Of a DNA stretch of 64,000 nucleotides, positions 36,930 to 49,014 are shown in pieces; within the stretch, counting starts at the first letter, position 1, and the number at the start of each line of letters is the position of its first letter. This stretch comes from Gigantopelta aegis. Taxonomy: Eukaryota; Mollusca; Gastropoda; Neomphalida; Peltospiridae. The DNA lies in the NCBI RefSeq assembly GCF_016097555.1, contig NW_024533037.1, positions 1 through 64,000 on the forward strand, given 5' to 3'. The notes below the pieces were generated by a model, which was not told where the DNA came from, ran no database searches, and worked only from the letters and a program-made list of their open reading frames with translations. The position numbers and the translations under genes are program-made.

Positions 36930-38040
36930 TCTGTTTAAATATGGAGTCTGTTTTTTCTTATTAGTCATTATTTTATGGATGCACTCATCTGTTAATAGAT
37001 ATGTCATGACAATTTTAGTCTGAAACTTAAGTGGTCTGGGCAACTAACCCTTAGTTTAAAAATATTGGATAGGTGGCTAAACCATTTGTTTTGAAAATGT
37101 CAATGTCTCAATGTTAGGTTGATCTGTTTTCATGATCTGCTGGTCAGGATCTAACAGAGCTAATGCCACCTAAAGTCACTTAGGGTAAACAAGGCTATTT
37201 TTACACCTTCTGTAAATCACATTATGGGATGATATTAATAAAGTTGTAGCTTATAAAACCCTAACAGTTCTTGTTCATACTTGTCATGGATAATCTACAC
37301 AGTTCTGAGCCACAATATTGTCACAAATATTTTGACACAAGCAGACAACTATACATACATGTAAGATACATCTAAACTATCAACACTATTTGTCTGACTG
37401 TCTACACAGAACTTAATGCATAAAAGATGAGTGCAATGAGGGTACATCTATAAGTTCTATATAATTAAGTGTTTTTTTGTGAGTAGGTGGAAGTATACAA
37501 CTGTTATCAATGACAACCTCACTGTAAGTAGAACCTTAACTTATTTTGAGTTGTTACTTAAATAAATGTACATGTACAAATAAATATGTACATGTTTATA
37601 TTTATTGTCTCTTATTGTAATTGTAATATCATACTATCAAGAGATGAAATCTATAATTTCTTTTTACTATCTCCAAGCCTGACCAGCAAAAATGAGCAGC
37701 AAATATATGTGAATATATTTATTTCATAAATAAAAAGTAACACAAAAAAGGTTATTAATTTTACATTAAAGTATGGTGTTTCTTTACAGGCTCCATAGAC
37801 ATTTTAAAATATAAAATAATGTGAATATTAATTGCTCCTAAAAAATAAAATCTATGCATATTATTACCATTAGTGGTCTGGTATTATGACTTCAATCATA
37901 ATGAACTGATGTTATTAACTCTTTTGTATTTTTGATATCATGTCTTAAATTTTTTTTATTTGATTCTCAATATCAGGATTTAATAAAACAAAAAAATTAT
38001 GTTAAATAGAATTATAATTTATAAAAAAACCCTTGTGTGT
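36930..38040. other. no gene recognised
   Basis: AT-rich downstream region of BUB1 with no exon seen on either strand. Poly-A-like tracts and scattered stop codons in all frames. GTACATGTAC-type words occur near 37566. Confidence 0.45.
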
Positions 38041-38470
38041 TGCCCAAACGATTCCTACTCGCTCACCCACTCAGGCTTCCACTTAGGCTCCAGGATTCCC
38101 TGCTATTGCTAGCTGGGACCGCCACCTGGCTTGGTAACCCTCGTCTTCGCGAGGTAATCCTGGCTGGAGCGTCGCCCTAACTTAAACCAGCCGTACGGGA
38201 TTCCAGCTCTTAGGGAATGTCGCATTCAGGAACCGGGAACCACAAATACACCAGCCTCATCTCGTTTAAAGGGAGACTACCAGCCCTATCCTAGTCGGCC
38301 TTTCGGATACTCCGTAGAGTATGCTGGTAACCATCTCAGAGGTCTGATGCATTGCAGAACGCTGGCCCACAACACACTGGCACTCATGACTGCTTCAGTT
38401 TCTTTTTATATGTACGTCAGATTTTGTCTTCATGCTCTTGTGGGGGCGCGCTGTGCTCGCCTATGAATCT
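38041..38470. mobile_element. GC-rich island, possible SINE-like or retroelement insert
   Basis: About 430 bp with clearly higher GC than its surroundings, rich in short words such as GGCTCCAGGATTCCCTGC, CGTCTTCGCGAGGTAATCC and GGCGACGCTCC (minus strand). The edges are sharp: A/T-rich on both sides. No open frame, no tRNA with convincing A and B boxes and no rRNA match was recognised. Composition and sharp borders suggest an inserted element, but the class is a guess. Confidence 0.35.
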
Positions 38471-38971
38471 CATTAACGATAACTATATGGTTAAACTAAG
38501 GCTTAAAGATAAAAAATTACCTAAACAATCTTCTTCATTATCTTTTGTTCTTTCTATCTAAATTTATAACAGCCCCTTTAGTTCCTCGAGTGCTCCAGAC
38601 AAGTATATTTGTATAACTTTCTCCCACTAATGGCTGTTGACTTATCTTGTTGTAGCTATTATTAGCTAATTATATAGGGTCAACCTAAGACTGTTTATAT
38701 AACACTACAGTTAATACAAAAATTGACATCCATAATCTTATGTCTCAATTTTATAAGAAGTGGTGGCATAAATTTAAGCTTTAAATTACAATGTAAATAT
38801 ATAGTACATCAAGAGAAGACAAGTATATAAGTTATAAGCACAACGATGTTGAAGACTTTGTTATGTGAATACAAAAGAAAGGTTGGCATATTTTGTTATA
38901 TTAATAGTTTGAAGAGATTCACCACAGCTTCCATACCTAAATTTATATTATATTAAACTTATTATAGGTGT
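38471..38971. other. no gene recognised
   Basis: AT-rich interval between the GC-rich island and the 3' end of the small minus-strand gene; nothing recognisable. Confidence 0.4.
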
Positions 38972-39383
38972 CTACCCTTCACAAATATAGTCTACAATAT
39001 TGTCTGAATTATCTAACTCATCAAAAATCAAATCCTGAAGGTGAATTCTCTTCTTACCCTGTTCAATATATTATTGACTAGTTGAACGTAATACTTATGA
39101 GCATCTTGGTATCTATCAGGAACAAATGATTCATGCATATCTGTTTTCAATAATAAACTCTGATATTTATTGTATTTTTCTCTTTTACTTGATAGAGTTT
39201 GAACAAGAGATTCTGACAAAATGTTTTTGTACCATTGCTATACCTGTACCTTTTGTATAGGTTTAGTAATACCCTCAGACTCAGTAAACATACTCCTCAC
39301 CTGTGTGACAGTATAAGTTGTATTAATTTAAATGTTTTTAACTTTAAATATTACACCTGACTTTGTACATTCACAACATGCAT
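38972..39383 (-). CDS. small unidentified gene head-to-head with DPF
   Basis: Three exons. MHVVNVQSQ (start 39383), then VRSMFTESEGITKPIQKVQ, then ILSESLVQTLSSKREKYNK, YQSLLLKTDMHESFVPDRY, QDAHKYYVQLVNNILNR and, after a shift, KKRIHLQDLIFDELDNSDN ending IVDYICEG with TAG at 38972-38974. The acceptor of the middle exon (CTGTCACACAG) is good. The protein is short, hydrophilic and probably helical, with an acidic C-terminus. I do not recognise it. Confidence 0.5.
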
Positions 39384-39519
39384 GTTTGCTGGTTGATTAC
39401 AGGAATCCTAAAAAAATAGGGTGGTTCAGCAGACACTGGAGGATACCACAAACATAGCAATTGCTAACTGTGTTGGCGATACAAGTATGTATCGCTATAA
39501 TTCTCACATATTATAGTTT

Positions 39520-39529
39520 TGCGCATGCG
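39520..39529. promoter_or_regulatory. NRF1-like site TGCGCATGCG
   Basis: Lies between the divergent start codons of the small gene (39383, minus) and DPF (39598, plus). It is ten of the twelve bases of the palindrome seen in the BUB1 promoter. Confidence 0.5.
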
Positions 39530-39597
39530 TGGACCAGGACCAGAATTGACTCAATTGAGTAAAAGGGTTAAAAATTGAAGGACACCTTCTCCGGCTA

Positions 39598-41169
39598 ATG
39601 GCACTCGCTGATGAACCTAAGAGTGTAGAACAAGTTAAATGGTCGGACAGGTAAGATTTTCACTTCATTATACATTATTGCATTCATTCAATGCAGTACT
39701 TTCTACAAGGAGGCTCTAGACAATGTTGTATTGTACAATGCACAGGTAATCAGAGAGAGAACATCAAGGTTACCTTACATTGATGCTCAAACTGGCATAG
39801 CACAGAAAGGTAATGGTTTTTTTTTAACTAATTTATATCATAATTTTTCATGATAACAAAGATTGCCGTTTATGGAGGGGAAAACACGAGCGTATGGTGG
39901 GCAATCTACCAGGTCAAATTTATAGCTACCCTCCACGTCGTTGGCGCCTTGAAACAGCTACACCACTCCCACAACCAATTAAGAAAAGTATTCCATTTTC
40001 ATTTTAATTATAATAATCCTATTAAATAATTTCATAGCATTGTCTGAAACATCAGAACCTACCAATGGAACAGCAGGATCAGCTGGTCTTGTGCAATCAG
40101 TTGAAGGGGGTGTAGTAACCAAAAGGAGTTCTCGCCTTGCTGGTTTGAAACGAGATGAGAGTACGTAGAAACATTTCAATATACACATGTACAACTCTTG
40201 TAAAGAGAATTATCAAGTAATATTATGTTTTGGTAGGTGGTGTCACAACAAATACATCAAGAGTAACTATGGAGTCACCTATCAGTTCTGAAATGAATGA
40301 AGACGAAAGTGATAAAGACATGGATTTTATTGATGAATATGACTCAGAGGAAGAGAAACGACTCAAAAAAAGAGAAAGGTGTCTTATTTTAGAATAAAAT
40401 TCTACAAATTTTTTCACAATTTGTTTAGATTACTACACGTACTCGTACTATTACAGCACCTCAGAAAACCACTCGAGATCCAGAAAAGGAAAAACCTTAT
40501 GCATGCACTGCTTGTAATCGTCGTTATAAAACGCAAGCCTCATTAAAAGCCCATCAAACTCAGTATCATGCTGGGGAGTCTATATTGACAATAGAGAAAC
40601 CCTCATTGGTAGTGACGTCAGGAGGAATTAGTGCATTAGGTGGGGGAGGGGCTAAACCAGAGGAGGCCCCTGTTGTTAAGAAACGTAATCCGTATTGCGA
40701 TTTTTGTCTTGGAGATGATGATTTAAATCAAAATTAGGGAAACCAGAGAAAATGGTGTCATGTGCCGACTGTGGTCGATCAGGTATGTTAGTGAGTCTGT
40801 TTACTCTCTATCTTATTTCTCTTTAGCTCATCCTTCTTGTCTTCAGTTCTCTCCAACTCTTGCAGCTGTTGTTTTGACTTACAGATGGCAATGTATTGAA
40901 TGTAAATCTTGTTCTTTATGTGGAAAATCAGACAATGATGTAAGTACGACATAATACTGAAGTCTCATTCCCAAACTTACAATCCTGGTTCTTAAACTTT
41001 AGGATCAACTCTTATTTTGTGATGATTGTGATCGAGGTTATCATATGTATTGTCTTAAGCCACCAATGAAAGAAGCTCCAGAAGGTCTGATCAATTCCAT
41101 AATAGTATTATTTTTAACCCCTCCCTAGGTAGCTGGAGTTGTGGCATGTGTAAAACTCACACTTCCTAA
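39598..41169 (+). CDS. DPF2: DPF/requiem (BAF45) double-PHD chromatin reader
   Basis: Subunit type of the BAF chromatin-remodelling complex that reads acylated histone H3. N-terminal requiem domain: [19 protein letters not shown] (39703-39755), [33 protein letters not shown] and PPRRWRLE. An acidic linker ([20 protein letters not shown]) precedes a C2H2 finger, [19 protein letters not shown] with H-x4-H (40497-40572). Two PHD fingers follow: [11 protein letters not shown]...CADCGRSAHPSC and [10 protein letters not shown]...[15 protein letters not shown], then [20 protein letters not shown] and TAA at 41167-41169. One base is missing in the first PHD near 40735. Domain order and length match DPF1/2/3; a single pre-duplication orthologue is likely, so the symbol stands for the class. 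Confidence 0.93.
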
Positions 41170-41674
41170 ATACATCATGTATCATTCATCATCTATCATA
41201 ATTATACTATGAGTAAAATTAGATTGGATCATCAATCCATATTTTTGATACAAACCTGAATTAATGTAGATAAAATATTACTAGCAGCATAATTCTTTGT
41301 ATAAGTTATTGGGTAAAGCAGTCGACATTAATATTACATGTATTACAACACTAATTATATTATATAGATATATTTAAACACTATTTTAACTCTTGTAATA
41401 AAGAATTAAGTTCTATAATTTATATTATAGTCAGAGGTAGTGTGTGTGTACTTGGACGACACAGAAATAGAAGTGATAATCTTTTATTATAAGGTAGTTT
41501 GACGAAGGAGTGACAAAATTTGAAGAGTTTTTAGTGAGTGGTAGCCAAACAGTTTAAACAGAATGATCTGACATCTGATTCCTCATAACTAAAAAATAGA
41601 GATAATAATTAAAAACAATAAAAATTAAGAGAATTATAACTAATTTATAACTATAATACATACAATGTCATATC
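41170..41674. other. intergenic between DPF and Siva (convergent)
   Basis: 505 bp without recognised coding sequence; presumably two 3' UTRs and polyadenylation signals (AATAAA at 41397-41402). Confidence 0.5.
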
Positions 41675-42134
41675 TTACTTAAGGACAGAACAAAACTGAC
41701 AATAATTTTGTCTGCAGACAATACAAGACCGATGACAGAACATACAGACCCAACGGTCACAGTCAGTACATCTCACTCTGTTAGCTCCTTGTCCCGTCAC
41801 GTCACAATGGGTACAATATTGACGTGGGGCCTTCCCTCCCTTTAAAGGAGACTTTAAAATTAATTTGTGTGCGCCATTAAACAAATCCATTCATACCACC
41901 AACTGCTTGAAGTCGTTGTGAAGATACATCTGGATTGGCTCCTTTGAATAGCAAAGCTTTAGTTAGAGCTAAAAGAATGGGGTGTGGTCATTATAGAATG
42001 GCGGTTAATTCTTCTTACCATATATTCTATCCATCTCGTCTTTGTCTGCTAATTCTTTAGGACCAACATGGATTTTTAATTGTCGTGGAATCTCATCACC
42101 AAATGGATTTTTTTCTTTTTACTGGTCTAGCCAT
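41675..42134 (-). CDS. SIVA1: Siva-family apoptosis regulatory protein
   Basis: Starts MARPVKRK (42134); after one extra A the frame gives NPFGDEIPRQLKIHVGPKEL and ADKDEMDRIYG, matching the N-terminal Siva pattern (basic start, P-F, L-K-[IV]-x-V, K-E-L). The next exon reads LTKALLFKGANPDVSSQ, matching the conserved K-x-L-L-F-x-G-A amphipathic segment. The last exon has LILKSPLKGGKAPRQ and then paired cysteines C-T-H-C, C-T-D-C-D-R, C-M-F-C, C-I-V-C, C-Q-F-C, the Siva C-terminal zinc-binding box, before the stop. Siva proteins bind TNF-receptor-family tails in mammals. Divergent from POLR1C, 74 bp away. Confidence 0.82.
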
Positions 42135-42208
42135 TTTTTGTGCAACTTCACTGTTTATTATTCATAACTCATTAATATTCATAGTCCTCAAGCATCCACG
42201 TGGTAGAG
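42135..42208. promoter_or_regulatory. 74-bp divergent promoter Siva / POLR1C
   Basis: The two start codons face away from each other with only 74 bp between them, so 5' UTRs and promoter elements must overlap. No known motif stands out. Confidence 0.45.
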
Positions 42209-43902
42209 ATGGAGAGATCTAAGATTCGACTCAAAACTCATATTGTAGAAATGTCAGTTATAAATAGTTAATTATATAGTAAACTCATATTGTAGAAAAT
42301 GTCAGTTATAAATAGTTAATTATATAGTATCTTATTCTTGAATAGGCACAGAGTACTGACTCACCAGGTAGCTATCCTGGCTGTGACGACTCCTGGAATA
42401 TTGATAAATTTAAGGAGGTAGATATACTCTATTCACACTGAGAATGATATATGCATAAATGTCACTGGCCTTTTCTCTTAGAAATTCCATGTTGACATTG
42501 TTAGTCTTAGTTATGCTACAGCTGAATTTGATATGGTCAGATTAGATGCTGCTATTGCTAATGCTATTCGTCGTGTTCTCATTGCTGAGGTATGTTTGCA
42601 TTGTAACTAACTCTATAAATATTAAATAATTTTTCAAGGTTCCTACGATGGCAATTGAGAAAGTACATATTCATAATAATACATCCATTATCCAGGATGA
42701 GGTACATGTACACGTACATGGATATAATAATACATGTGAAACTCTATTAACATTAGGTTTTAGCCCATCGGATGGGACTCATTCCAATATTTGCAGATCC
42801 TCGTAAATTCTCTTTTCTTCCTCCTCGTAAGAACGTCATTTCACAGTTTGTAATGCTCAAATTTTGTCTTTATTTTAGAGGAAGAAGGAACACCATTTCC
42901 AGAGCCTTCATCTCAACATATGCTTGAGTTTAAGTTGAAAGTAAAATGTACTCGTAATCCTAAAGCACCTCAAGATTCAGAAGACCCCAATGAACTCTAC
43001 CAGTGTCATAGAGGTATATTTGATAATGTAGGCGTGGCCCTTTTAGTTTGGATGTAGTTACTACAGATGACATGAAATGGGTTCCAATAGATGAACAAGA
43101 TAAAATGGTATAGTATTAATATGGGTTATCTTTGGAATGACTCTCTCTCTCTCTCTCCATTTAGTTTTCAGTACATGATATTCGTCCTGTTGAGAATGAT
43201 ATCTTAATTGCTAAGCTCCGCCCAGGACAAGAAATAGATCTTAGATTAATTTGTGTTAAAGGCATTGGTAAAGATCATACCAAATTTTCACCAGTTGGTA
43301 TAGTCAATTATAATTATATCTTTAGTATATTAATTGTTTTTAAATAGCTACTGCTTCATATCGACTGTTGCCGGAAATAACTTTAACTAAACCAGTAGTT
43401 GGACCACTGGCTGACAAATTGGCAATGTGTTTTCCTAAAGGTGTCATAAAAGTACAAGATGTTGCTGGTAAGTAAGGAAATAGGTTTTGTGTTGTTTTGT
43501 CTTCCTTTTGTTCATCTCTTCAATTCTTCTTAATTCAGGTCAAAAAGGGCATTTGTATCTAATCCTCGTAAAGATTCTTGCAGTAGAGAAGTTTTAAGAC
43601 ATGAGGTTATCAATATAATGTGTTATTAATGCTAAGTCTCATTACATGTCTAGGACTTGAAGGAATGCGTAGAGTTATCTCGTGTTAGGGATCACTTTAT
43701 ATGTAAGTGCAGTGTCTTGTAATATGAAACATGCAGATATTTGGCAATAGAGATAACAATGTTATTATTTTTGATTAGATTAGTCTTTTTAGGAGTCATA
43801 AAATTAGACTCTATTTCACCTGCTGTCTAGGAATGTACAAATTCATCAGTGTGTTTGATTTCTCTCCCTCCCTCCCTCTCTGTCTCTCTCTCTGTCTCTC
43901 TG

Positions 43903-43937
<35 letters not shown>

Positions 43938-43985
43938 TCTGTCTCTGTCTCTCTGTCTCTCTGTCTGTCTCTCTGTCTCTCTGTC

Positions 43986-44041
<56 letters not shown>

Positions 44042-44165
44042 AGACTCAGTAGAATCCACTGGAGCTCTTTCTGCTGATACTCTTGTTCTTGAAGCATTAA
44101 GAATTCTAATAAATAAATGTACTCATTTTCTTTCTGAATTAGATGACATAACTTGTGGAAACTAA
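42209..44165 (+). CDS. POLR1C: RPAC1/AC40 subunit of RNA polymerases I and III
   Basis: Alpha-like subunit that pairs with POLR1D for assembly of Pol I and Pol III. Exon 1 [15 protein letters not shown]. Exon 2 reads [19 protein letters not shown]. Exon 3 has [20 protein letters not shown] and [20 protein letters not shown], the dimerisation core. Then [81 protein letters not shown] and [29 protein letters not shown] and [14 protein letters not shown]. The last exon reads [20 protein letters not shown], ending [13 protein letters not shown] at 44165. Full-length match to the family. The penultimate intron contains a long CT tract. Confidence 0.95.
42234..42328 (+). repeat. 47-bp tandem duplication over the POLR1C exon 1 donor site
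   Basis: AAACTCATATTGTAGAAAT followed by GTCAGTTATAAATAGTTA occurs at 42234-42280 and again, with one extra A, at 42281-42328. The copy covers the end of exon 1 and its 5' splice site, giving two candidate donors. Confidence 0.85.
43860..44041. repeat. (CT)n / (CTGT)n microsatellite in a POLR1C intron
   Basis: About 180 bp of CT interspersed with GTCTCT, directly before the last POLR1C exon (acceptor CTCTCTAG at about 44042). It makes long Ser/Leu- or Arg/Glu-rich frames that are not genes. Confidence 0.9.
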
Positions 44166-44329
44166 AACAGTTAAAAAGTCCTAAAATATACTATAATGAT
44201 TTATTTGTGATTAGAAAACCTATAATGACACAGGAACTATAACTAAAAGTTGTTTCAAAATAATCCCACAGTTACCAAAAATGTTTGTGTGGGATTTCTA
44301 TGTAAACTTGAGGTAACTATTGGGTAGGT

Positions 44330-45600
44330 TTTATATTAGGTAATTCAATTGGATATTGCATTGGGTTAGCACATTGGGTATTGTATTAGATAATTCAATT
44401 AGGGCATTGCATTAGGTAATATATTGGGTAATGTATTAGATATTACATTAGATATTACATTGGATAATATATTGGGTAATGTATTAGGTACCAGTATTAG
44501 ATATTACATTGGATAATATATTGGGGGTATTAGATATTACATTGGATAATTATTGGGTAATGTATAGGTACCAGTATTAGATATTACCTTGATAATATAT
44601 TGGGTAATGTATTAGGTACCAGTATTAGATATTACATTGGATAATATATTGGGTAATGTATTAGATATTACATTGGATAATATTGGGTAATGTATTAGGT
44701 ACCAGTATTAGATATTACATTGGATAATATATTGGGTAATGTATTAGGTACCAGTATTTATTACTTGGATAATATATTGGGTAATGTATTAGATATTCTT
44801 GGATAATATATTGGGTAATGTATTAGGTACCAGCATTAGATATTACATTGGATATATATTGGGTAATGTATTAGATATTACATTGATATTACACTGTATA
44901 ATATATATGGGTAATGTATTAGGTACCAGCATTAGATATTACATTGGATAATATATTGGGTATGTATTAGGTACCAGTATTAGATATTACATTGGATAAT
45001 ATATTGGGTAATGTATTAGATATTACATTGGATAATATATTGGGTAATGTATTAGGTACCAGTATTAGATATTACATGGGATAATATATTGGGTAATGTA
45101 TTAGGTACCAGTATAGATATTACATTGGATAATATATTGGGTAATGTATTAGGTACCAGTATTAGATATTACATTGGATAATATATTGGGTAATGTATTA
45201 GATATTACATTGGATAATATATTGGGTAATGTATTAGGTACCAGCATTATATTACATTGGATAATATATTGGGTAATGTATTAGATATTACATTAGATAT
45301 TACACTGTATAATATATATGGGTAATGTATTAGGTACCAGCATTAGATATTACATGGATAATATTGGGTAATGTATTAGGTACCAGTATTAGATATTACA
45401 TTGGATAATATATTGGGTAATGTATTAGATATTACATTGGATAATATATTGGGTAATGTATTAGGTACCAGTATTAGATATTACATTGGATATATATTGG
45501 GTAATGTATTAGATATTACATTAGATATTACATTGGATAATATATTGGGTATGTATTAGATATTACATTAGATATTACATTAGATATTACATTGTGTATT
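44330..45600. repeat. 36/49-bp minisatellite array
   Basis: About 1.25 kb of head-to-tail units built on ATTGGATAATATATTGGGTA with ATGTATTAGATATTAC. A 36-bp unit alternates with a 49-bp version carrying the insert TAGGTACCAGTAT, which gives a repeated GGTACC site. Short ATTAGATATTACATT additions occur near both ends and near 44880 and 45290. The array fills most of the gap between the converging POLR1C and PH-domain genes. Confidence 0.95.
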
Positions 45601-46148
45601 ACACTGGGTACATATCCATATAAGGGTTCTATTGGTTAAACTTATTTTTCCACTGATAATTAGGAGACATCATTTTATAGGATTCTGTTGACAATGAGCT
45701 ACTGAACTCATCTAGAGAAAGAAGGACAGCATTAGTAATCACTCCCTGTCAATTTTACTCCAGTCTGTGTACACTCTATAGAAACATTACATTGTGTGAA
45801 GTCTTCACAGCTCACTTGTAGTAAACTAATTCAATAACTAATGGAACAGTTGAGACTGGATTTTAATAATAGTTCAGACTTTAATACCATTTATGGGTAA
45901 GTCTGGTAAAGAAACATAAGCTTTAGTATATGACTTGTTATATACTGATTTAATATAAGTTAGTACTGTAGTAAGATATAGTAAGCAACTTGTTTATTGT
46001 TTATAAGAAAAATCAAACATAATATAATGTATTTGATTACATAAATGATTTAGTATACACAACATTATTGATATAGAGATATAAGTGAAAATAACGTGAC
46101 ATTACATTACAAGTCATTGTCTCCAGTTTTAAACAGGGGCCTCCTCTT
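45601..46148. other. no gene recognised
   Basis: Between the minisatellite and the 3' end of the PH-domain gene; no exon seen. Confidence 0.4.
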
Positions 46149-48634
46149 TATACATGAATTAATTCTGGATTAGTATCTGACACTCTTGGTTCTATTGATG
46201 CTTTCCGAGGTAAACTCAGAAAATCTTGATCAGATATTGAACTACTTCGAGAACCTCCTGGTAAAAAAGTTTCTTCTTACAGTAGAGGTGTGGCTTCTGG
46301 AGGAGGGTGACCTCAGGACAACTATTTAATCGATGTTTAGGGAATGTTTGAGCAAGGGGTACATCTGTACTACATTCAGGTGCTACTTTGATGACTCCCT
46401 CTGGAATTGGTTTCAGAACCATGTCTTGAAGTAAGGGTAGGTCTCTATTATATTCTTGTACTATTTGATTTGACTCCCTCCAGCGTCAGTTTCAGAAACT
46501 ACGACGAGTGCTAATAATAGTGTTCTCTCCTTCAGCAGAGGGTGTGGTCATTTCGGCCAATGTAATAAGTGTATAACAACTAGACACTGCATGTGTGTTT
46601 GCAAAATTGGACAGGGGGTTGACGTCTCGACTAATGCTCAATATATTATCACAACTAGTACTTCGTCCACTTCCTTGATGAATGGGTGTGGTTTCTTCAT
46701 TGATGTATGGTACTACATCCATTGTGGCTCTGTGAGGTGCTGAATATGGTCGTACTTGATTCCGTCTAGACAATCGTTGATTTCGTCTCATTTCTGCATA
46801 ACGAGAGGAACTCCTCGTCAATAGATAATAGTGGGTTGACACCCAAGACTTTGTCGTGTCCTTTGTTGGCAACAAGACCAGCGAGTTTTTGTATAGGACC
46901 CTGGATGATAATGCATCAACATGTCTTGATTGAAATAGCATGCTATAGAATGAGAAAGAGAATAACATATTAACAGAATATAGTATTATTTTGTGAGTAA
47001 ATTATTCATAGTTAGGGATTATCTAGTAGTCAAAGCTATAGTCCTGCACTTTTAGATAAATATGTAGCAACATGAACATGTTAATTTACACAAGGGGATA
47101 TGTAACAGGACAGTCAGGACTCAGTGACGTGGGAACAAACTTAATCTCAAGAGGAAAGCTAACACATAGGCACACGTCATTCTTATTGATATGAACATAC
47201 CGAAACCCTAACATCATATCCTAGAAGTTGAGTTCATTTTTATCTAGCTACTGTTTCAGGAAATAATTATAACAAATCTCATATCCTCAATACATATATG
47301 ACTTCAATACATTTCATCACTACACTATACTACATGAGACAGTACAGTATATAAACAGCATATGTTCTTTTATCACAATATTTTATTGCATACCTTGTCT
47401 GATAGAGACACCCAGTCAGTACACTCCTCTCTGTCTCTTCCAGTAACATACAATGTCACAAATCCATGCTTCTTTTGTCTGGTAAATAACCTATGATATA
47501 ATAAACTATTTTAATTAAGGGACACTACATTCTTGTAATAGATACTAACAAGTGATACCAAAGTAGGTAAAAGAAATCAAAAGATGTCCAACAAATGTCA
47601 TTTAATGTTTAACGACAAGACTCTGAGTGTCATGACACACACAGAGTCCTGTGTAGTGAATTGAGATCACATACTTCCCACCAAAAATTACTACAACGCA
47701 TGTTTTATGTAGAGTTGTCACTATGGAGAATTCCATAGTGAAGTAGCCCTACTTCAAACCATTTGAACAGCTGTATTGTAGACAATATTTCAACTATTTT
47801 AATTTATTTGGCACAAGTTATACATTGTAATGTTAACAAAATTAACACTCCTACTCTATGAGGACGTCATTATGACAACTTCTAATGTGTGAGTCATCAT
47901 GACTTTTGATAAAGAAGATAGTAATATACATAGTGTGGTAATGTCCAATTAGTGGGAAAACAGTTGATATTTAGAGTTAACACTAGTCTCATTCCTACCT
48001 CTATGTCTAGGAACATGACTATGCAGAAATGAGTAATTTTCAGTTTATATTTTACCTGCATTGTATTGCTAAGCTGAAATGCACCATTGTCAACAAATTC
48101 AACAGCTTTGATACATTCAATTGGAATACGACCTTTAATGTTGCCAATACGCTGTTAGGGAGAGAGAAGATTGTGTTAATGATCATCACTTTGAAGTAAC
48201 ATGATAATATGACTGTATTCACACTTCAAATAAACGGCTATAATGATAATTGAAAATATAAATTTAAAAAATTATAATAAATAATGGATACTCTTTAAAA
48301 ATTAACAATAATACAACAAGGAGGGCATCATAATTATATTTACCTGTATTTTCTTATTTAAACATTAGTACTATATTCTAGTACAGCTGTTTAGGTAAGT
48401 TACTTTGTCAATATGAACTTACATCTAGTGTTCCAGCGTAGTAGGAGAGAGCTTGATCAGTGAGAATGAATACTCTATGGCGGTAGTTTCGGTTTAGTAA
48501 ATCGTCTCAGTCCTTGCGACCTCTTCCATAATCCTGCTATTTTGACAGTTGGACTGTAACTAGAACAACACGATAGTCGATCTCCTCGACTACCCGTCTC
48601 CCTCCATCACTGTGACATTAGGATAATCAGACAT
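46149..48634 (-). CDS. PH-domain adaptor-like protein
   Basis: Starts MSDYPNVTVMEG (48634). The N-terminal PH domain is spread over three exons: VKIAGLWKRSQGLRRFTK with NYRHRVFILTDQALSYYAGT (48550-48420), IGNIKGRIPIECIKAVEFVD then NGAFQLSNTMQV (48152-48055), and KKHGFVTLYVTGRDREECTD with W-V-S-L (47480-47403). The W in the last helix and K-R..R-x-F-x-L-T pattern fit a phosphoinositide-binding PH domain of Tec-kinase type, but no BTK zinc motif, SH3, SH2 or kinase domain follows. The C-terminal part (46968-46149) is Ser/Thr/Arg-rich: RYAEMRRNQRLSRRNQVRPY, SISRDVNPLSNF, PKHRLNSCPEVT, ending VSDTNPELIHV with TAA at 46149-46151. Likely a membrane-recruited adaptor; partner unknown. Confidence 0.6.
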
Positions 48635-49014
48635 TCTCGCTTGCTCGTCTTCGAAGATTAGAACTGCCAAAAATGAAGCAGTCACTGCCCTTTTCTAGAA
48701 ACGTGTCCTTACGAAATCATAAATGATAATTTCATTGCAACAAATTATCGACCACGTGGTCACCAGATTTAACTTGTGTCGATAAGAGTAACCTTATATA
48801 AATAAAATGAGGTGACCTGATTAAAAGAAATAAATTATTCACTAAAGTCCATTACAAATCGACCAGCTGAAAAAAGCCATATTACACGCCATTATAGATA
48901 TTATGTCTGTAGATTTAATTCTTAAATGTTAATTGATTTAAATTGGTATATATAACAACATGTAATGTCTAACAATATCCAATTAACTATAAGATAATAA
49001 AAGATCAAAGTCTA
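48635..49014. other. gap between PH-domain gene and ERCC2 3' end
   Basis: 380 bp; no exon recognised. It must hold the PH-gene promoter and the ERCC2 terminator. Confidence 0.4.

Noticed and set aside
38041..38470. 5S or 28S rRNA fragment or tRNA cluster
   Set aside because: Compared by eye with 5S and with tRNA box A/B consensus; no convincing match.
43811..44165. Long Arg/Glu-rich (minus) and Ser/Leu-rich (plus) open frames
   Set aside because: They are translations of a CT/GA microsatellite in a POLR1C intron; only the final 120 bases on the plus strand are coding.
44330..45600. Second repeat array considered as CRISPR or telomeric repeat
   Set aside because: Units are contiguous, AT-rich and variable in length by a fixed 13-bp insert; no spacers and no telomere-like G-rich strand.
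46492..46968. Possible Tec-family kinase downstream of the PH domain
   Set aside because: No BTK zinc motif, SH3, SH2 or kinase motifs found; only Ser/Arg-rich sequence follows, so it is left as a PH-domain protein.
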